Assembly (NCBI GenBank): GCA_900545505.1
Contig: UQZC01000014.1
Span: 1-16,307 of the forward strand
DNA from: an uncultured Collinsella sp.
GTDB taxonomy: Bacteria; Actinomycetota; Coriobacteriia; Coriobacteriales; Coriobacteriaceae
Length of the DNA: 16,307 nt
Direction: 5' to 3'
Shown here one piece after another: positions 12,914-16,307 of this stretch; the first letter of the stretch is position 1, and every line of letters starts with the position of its first letter. A program made the position numbers and the translations under genes. A model generated the notes under the pieces. It made no database searches. It worked only from the letters and a program-made list of their open reading frames with translations, and had not been told where the DNA came from.

Positions 12914-14128
12914 TTATGCGCTTGCCTCAGCCACGTTCTTCGAGGTTTCGGGCAAATCGGCTCCGTCTTCTGCCGTCTGCCCCTTTGCCGGCATCACGCC
13001 AAAGCAGTAGCTCAGCGCCGCAGACACCGCAAATGCCGTGCCGCCGGCGGCGCAGCACCACAGCAGGTTCGAGATGCCACCCGTGGCAAAGCCAATGACC
13101 ATGAGGACATTCGTCATGCCGATGGTATAGGCCGTAACGTGGCCCACGGCCGCAACAAGGCCTCCAACGGCACCGCCAATGGCCATACACGTCAGGCACC
13201 TGCCATATTTAAAGCCGCAACCGTACAGCGCCGGCTCGCTTACGCCGCCAAGCACGCCCGAGATCGAATAGCCCAGCATGAGCGCCTTCTCGTCCTTATC
13301 CGCAACGCGGAGCGACGCGCCAAAGGGCATGCCCCAAACGGCGAACGTTGCCATCGTCGCGGCGATCAGGATGCACGAATCCGTTCCCACACTCATAAAC
13401 TGCGCATAGGCGAGCGATAGGACAACGTTGCTGACACCCGCGATCTTAAGGAACTCCCAGCCCGCGGCAAGCCCCATGAGCGTGAGCAGCGACACGATGC
13501 CACCGGAATTGCCAAGCATAAACATAAGCTGTCCCAACAGCATGCCCAGATAGCTGCCCGCCGGCGCCGCAATGCACAGCGAAACCGGAACCATGACGAG
13601 CATGGTTGCAAACGGAACGAACGAAAACGCCACGGCCTTAGGGATAACGCGCTGAAAGAAACACTCCACTCGCCAGAGCACGGGCACCGAGATGAGAACC
13701 GGAATAACAGTCGTCGTGTAATCGTTAACCGGAGCGGGAAGCAGGCCATACACGGAAGTCATCGCTGCCCCCGTCGTCGATGCGGCATCGACGAGCTTAA
13801 GCAGATCGGGCGCAATCAATACGCCGCCCAGCATCATGCCCAGCTGCTCCGAGCAACCGAGCTGGCGGGCGGCCGCCCAACCAAGATAAATGGGCAAAAA
13901 GTAGTAGCCGGCGTTATAGAGCCAACTGTAAAACAGGCGATAGATTTCGGAATCGGCAGGCCACAGGCCCAGCATGCCTTCGCCCATAATGACGGCGACA
14001 GTGCGGAACAACGCAGCGCAGACAATAAACGGCAACGCCGACATCATGCTTTTGGACAGATAGTCCACCACGGCCATGGCATTTGACGAAACCGTCATTG
14101 CAAACGTGGTGTTAGAAACTTGTGACAT
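12914..14128 (-). CDS. PTS transporter subunit EIIC, stand-alone
   Basis: This 404-residue polytopic membrane protein is the sugar-translocating EIIC subunit of the glucose/beta-glucoside superfamily. The family signature GITEPAxYG appears as GGVSEPALYG at residues 294-303, preceded by GMPFGASL. No EIIB cysteine domain and no EIIA domain are fused, and none is adjacent, so phosphate must come from components encoded elsewhere. The frame is open for 100 more codons upstream, but those run antiparallel through the accDA 3' end and a repeat. The ATG at 14128 has AAAGG 6 nt before it and opens a plausible N-terminus. The sugar is unknown. The gene is flanked on both sides by related GTCCC-type repeats. 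Confidence 0.85.
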   Translation of the reverse strand: MSQVSNTTFAMTVSSNAMAVVDYLSKSMMSALPFIVCAALFRTVAVIMGEGMLGLWPADSEIYRLFYSWLYNAGYYFLPIYLGWAAARQLGCSEQLGMMLGGVLIAPDLLKLVDAASTTGAAMTSVYGLLPAPVNDYTTTVIPVLISVPVLWRVECFFQRVIPKAVAFSFVPFATMLVMVPVSLCIAAPAGSYLGMLLGQLMFMLGNSGGIVSLLTLMGLAAGWEFLKIAGVSNVVLSLAYAQFMSVGTDSCILIAATMATFAVWGMPFGASLRVADKDEKALMLGYSISGVLGGVSEPALYGCGFKYGRCLTCMAIGGAVGGLVAAVGHVTAYTIGMTNVLMVIGFATGGISNLLWCCAAGGTAFAVSAALSYCFGVMPAKGQTAEDGADLPETSKNVAEASA

Positions 14129-14143
14129 GGAACGCCTTTCCCA

Positions 14144-14176
14144 ATGTGACATGCGGGCTGTCCCTTTGTCACATCG
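14144..14176. repeat. GTCCC-type palindromic repeat, upstream flank of the EIIC gene
   Basis: Perfect 8-bp arms ATGTGACA and TGTCACAT enclose a loop with CTGTCCC. It overlaps the last codons and stop of the accDA gene. It resembles 12879-12912 in sequence and orientation. Confidence 0.8.
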
Positions 14177-15893
14177 TGCGGTACCGACCGATTGCGCGGT
14201 ACTTTTCGTAGCGGAGGTTTGTGAGGGTCGCGTCGTCGAGCCGCCCAAGCGTATCGAAGGCATCAAATGCCGAGGACATGACGGCACCAGCGATCTCCTC
14301 ATGCGACAGGCCCCTATCGTCAACAATGCCGTCGATGATGCCGAGCGCCAACAGATCGGGGGCTGTGAGCTTAAGCGCCTCGGCGGCCTCATTCGCGCGC
14401 TCGGTATCCTTCCACAGGATCGACGCACAGGCTTCGGGGCTCACGACCGAGTAGGCCGAGCTCGAGAGCATCAGGATGCGGTCGGCCACGGACAGCGCCA
14501 GCGCGCCACCAGAGCCGCCTTCGCCTGTCACCACCGAGACAATCGGCGTCTTAAGGCCGCTCATCTCCATGAGATTCTGGGCAATCGCCTCGCCCTGGCC
14601 GCGCTCCTCGGCACCGATGCCGCAAAACGCGCCCGAAGTATCGACCAGGCACAGAACCGGTCGACCAAACTTTTCGGCCTGGCGCATAAGGCGACGTGCT
14701 TTGCGGTAGCCCTCGGGATGCGCCATGCCAAAGTTGCGGCGCATACGCTCTTTGGTCGTGGTACCGCGCTCGATGGCGATGACCGTTACGGGGCGCCCGT
14801 CTTTCCAGCCAATGCCAGCCACCACAGCGGCGTCATCGCCAAAGTAACGGTCGCCGTGCAGCTCCACAAATCCATCCAGGCCCAGCGAGATCATCTCACC
14901 CGCCGTGGCGCGATCTGCCGAGCGGGTCTGCTTGACAATCTCGAGCGCGGTTTTTGGTGCCATCGAGCGTTTGAACAAGTGTCCCAGCTTTTTGCCGCGG
15001 CGGCCCGTATGCACGATCTCATGCGGTGCCCCCAGGCCGGGCGCATGCCCTTCGTGCAGCGCCAGCAGCTCGCCTACCGTGAGCGCAATCTCGCCACGCG
15101 GAACAACGGCATCGCAAAAGCCGTGCTCCAGCAAAAACTCGGAGCGCTGGAATCCCTTGGGTAGGCGCTTGTGCATGTTCTGCTCGATCACGCGCGGGCC
15201 GGCAAATGCCGTCAGGGCATCGGGCTCGGCTAGGATAATGTCGCCCTCCATGGCAAAGCTCGCGGTTACGCCTCCGGTCGTAGGGTCGGTGAGCACCGTG
15301 ATATACAGGCCGCCCGCCTCGCTGTGGCGCCTAACCGCCGCAGAAATCTTGGCCATCTGCATAAGCGAGGTCACGCCCTCTTGCATGCGCGCACCGCCCG
15401 AAACGGTAAAGCCGACAACTGGCAATCCCAGCTCGGTCGCACGCTCAAATGCGCGACAGATCTTCTCGCCCACCACGGAGCCCATCGATCCCATCATAAA
15501 GTTGGCGTCCATAAAGAAGAGCGCCGTATCGCAACCGCAGATTTTGCCCCTGCCGCACACAACGGCATCGCGCTCGCCCGAACGCTCGCTCACGCTCTTG
15601 AGCTTATCGGCATAGCCGGGAAACGAGAGGAAGTCCTCCGACGCCAGATTGGCATCCCATTCCTCAAACGTGCCCTCGTCGACCGTCATGCGCATGCGCG
15701 CGCGACCGCTCACGCGAAAGTGTTTGCCGCAACGAGGGCAGACCTCGAGGTTGTCGTGTAGGCGTGTCTCATCGATCACACGGCGGCACTCCGGACACTT
15801 GATAAACACGTGGCGCGCGGGAAACTCGGCGCACGACTCGGTTATCGGCCCCTCAAGGACATTGACCGTCTTCGCTTTTCTATTCATCAGCAT
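14169..15893 (-). CDS. accDA: Acetyl-CoA carboxylase carboxyltransferase, beta-alpha fusion (AccD-AccA)
   Basis: This enzyme transfers the carboxyl group from carboxybiotin to acetyl-CoA, giving malonyl-CoA for fatty acid synthesis. Residues about 30-290 are AccD-like: a zinc ribbon (Cys33, 36, 52, 55) and SGGARMQEG at 165-173. Residues about 300-574 are AccA-like: FVELHGDRYFGDD at 342-354 and GEGGSGGALA at 457-466. E. coli makes these as two proteins; here they are one 574-residue chain in beta-alpha order. The start at 15893 overlaps the accC end by 14 nt. A second ATG at 15887 is an alternative. The gene is in an operon with accC. Confidence 0.95.
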   Translation of the reverse strand: MLMNRKAKTVNVLEGPITESCAEFPARHVFIKCPECRRVIDETRLHDNLEVCPRCGKHFRVSGRARMRMTVDEGTFEEWDANLASEDFLSFPGYADKLKSVSERSGERDAVVCGRGKICGCDTALFFMDANFMMGSMGSVVGEKICRAFERATELGLPVVGFTVSGGARMQEGVTSLMQMAKISAAVRRHSEAGGLYITVLTDPTTGGVTASFAMEGDIILAEPDALTAFAGPRVIEQNMHKRLPKGFQRSEFLLEHGFCDAVVPRGEIALTVGELLALHEGHAPGLGAPHEIVHTGRRGKKLGHLFKRSMAPKTALEIVKQTRSADRATAGEMISLGLDGFVELHGDRYFGDDAAVVAGIGWKDGRPVTVIAIERGTTTKERMRRNFGMAHPEGYRKARRLMRQAEKFGRPVLCLVDTSGAFCGIGAEERGQGEAIAQNLMEMSGLKTPIVSVVTGEGGSGGALALSVADRILMLSSSAYSVVSPEACASILWKDTERANEAAEALKLTAPDLLALGIIDGIVDDRGLSHEEIAGAVMSSAFDAFDTLGRLDDATLTNLRYEKYRAIGRYRTM

Positions 15894-16307
15894 AGAGATG
15901 CCCCATCAGATCGGTGTGATACATGCCCGACAAGAACTCGTCGTTTGCCAGCACGTCGAGCTGAAGCTCGCTGTTTTCGCTCACGCCCTCAATCACGAGC
16001 TCGCCCAGGGCCGAGCGCATCTTGCGAATGGCGCCGTCACGCGTGGGCGCACACACGATGAGCTTGCCAAGCATGGAGTCGTAGTACGGCGGAACTTTCG
16101 CACCGGTAAACATGGCGGAATCCCAGCGCACGCGCGGACCACCCGGCACACGCAACGCGGTGACCGTTCCGCATGACGGCAGAAAGTCCGGCGTTTCGGC
16201 ATTGATGCGGCACTCCATGGCGTGGTTGCGGACCGGCATGTCCTCCTGCTCAAAGGGCAGAGGCTGGGCGGGCGCCACCGGCCGCCGCCCCCTGGACAGC
16301 GGCGCAA
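15880..16307 (-). CDS. accC: Biotin carboxylase subunit of acetyl-CoA carboxylase, 5' end cut by window edge
   Basis: AccC carboxylates biotin on the carrier protein using ATP and bicarbonate. Only the C-terminal domain is present: QPLPFEQEDMPVRNHAMECRINAE, with the conserved Arg of RINAE, and YYDSMLGKLI, both diagnostic. The C-terminus ends LMGHLYADE. The last 40 or so bases of the window (16270-16307) do not encode the expected residues before QPLPF in any frame. This leaves the join to the upstream part doubtful: sequence error, contig edge or local divergence. The gene precedes accDA, which overlaps it by 14 nt. Confidence 0.9.
   Translation of the reverse strand, partial: APLSRGRRPVAPAQPLPFEQEDMPVRNHAMECRINAETPDFLPSCGTVTALRVPGGPRVRWDSAMFTGAKVPPYYDSMLGKLIVCAPTRDGAIRKMRSALGELVIEGVSENSELQLDVLANDEFLSGMYHTDLMGHLYADE

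Noticed and set aside
14129..14428. 100-residue N-terminal extension of EIIC
   Set aside because: It overlaps the accDA 3' end and the palindromic repeat, is arginine/serine-rich shadow sequence, and a good start exists at 14128.

Overview
The window looks like chromosomal DNA of a GC-rich Gram-positive bacterium, most likely class Coriobacteriia and probably Collinsella or a close relative. The evidence is high GC with strong GC-ending codons, an AccD-AccA fusion, an L24 with a zinc ribbon, and many GTCCC-type intergenic palindromes of a kind I remember from Coriobacteriia genomes. The genus call rests on memory and was not searched.

Layout. 1-1949 (+): the 3' part of a U32-family protein, then an RluA-family pseudouridine synthase. 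1950-2292: a non-coding patch with a duplicated 38-nt palindrome, two inverted pairs built on a CTGTAACA motif and a probable terminator. 2293-4125 (-): a two-gene operon of a Gfo/Idh/MocA oxidoreductase and a DeoR-family regulator. Its upstream region carries helically phased TTTGC direct repeats that look like the operator. 4126-4694: that control region, then a cluster of GTCCC-bearing repeats with a mostly 27-nt period, then a strong terminator. 4695-10483 (-): a ribosomal protein operon, rplC-rplD-rplW-rplB-rpsS-rplV-rpsC-rplP-rpmC-rpsQ-rplN-rplX. 10484-10942: its leader, with a hairpin, a candidate promoter and a large nested palindrome with 49-bp perfect arms. 10943-12763 (-): a CDF-type metal exporter with Mn-type residues, then a histidine phosphatase. 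12914-16307 (-): accC (partial), an accD-accA fusion, and a stand-alone PTS EIIC flanked on both sides by copies of another palindromic repeat.

How the genes work together. The ribosomal genes form one translation operon, but it lacks rpsJ at its head and stops at a terminator after rplX, where rplE and the rest of the spc genes usually follow. Three intergenic stretches of this operon (before rplC, rplW-rplB, rpsQ-rplN) can form strong RNA structures. AccC and AccDA supply biotin carboxylase and carboxyltransferase for malonyl-CoA synthesis. The oxidoreductase/DeoR pair looks like a self-regulated sugar or polyol operon. The most unusual content is intergenic: the 49-bp-arm palindrome, the 27-nt-period array and the structured spacers of the ribosomal operon.
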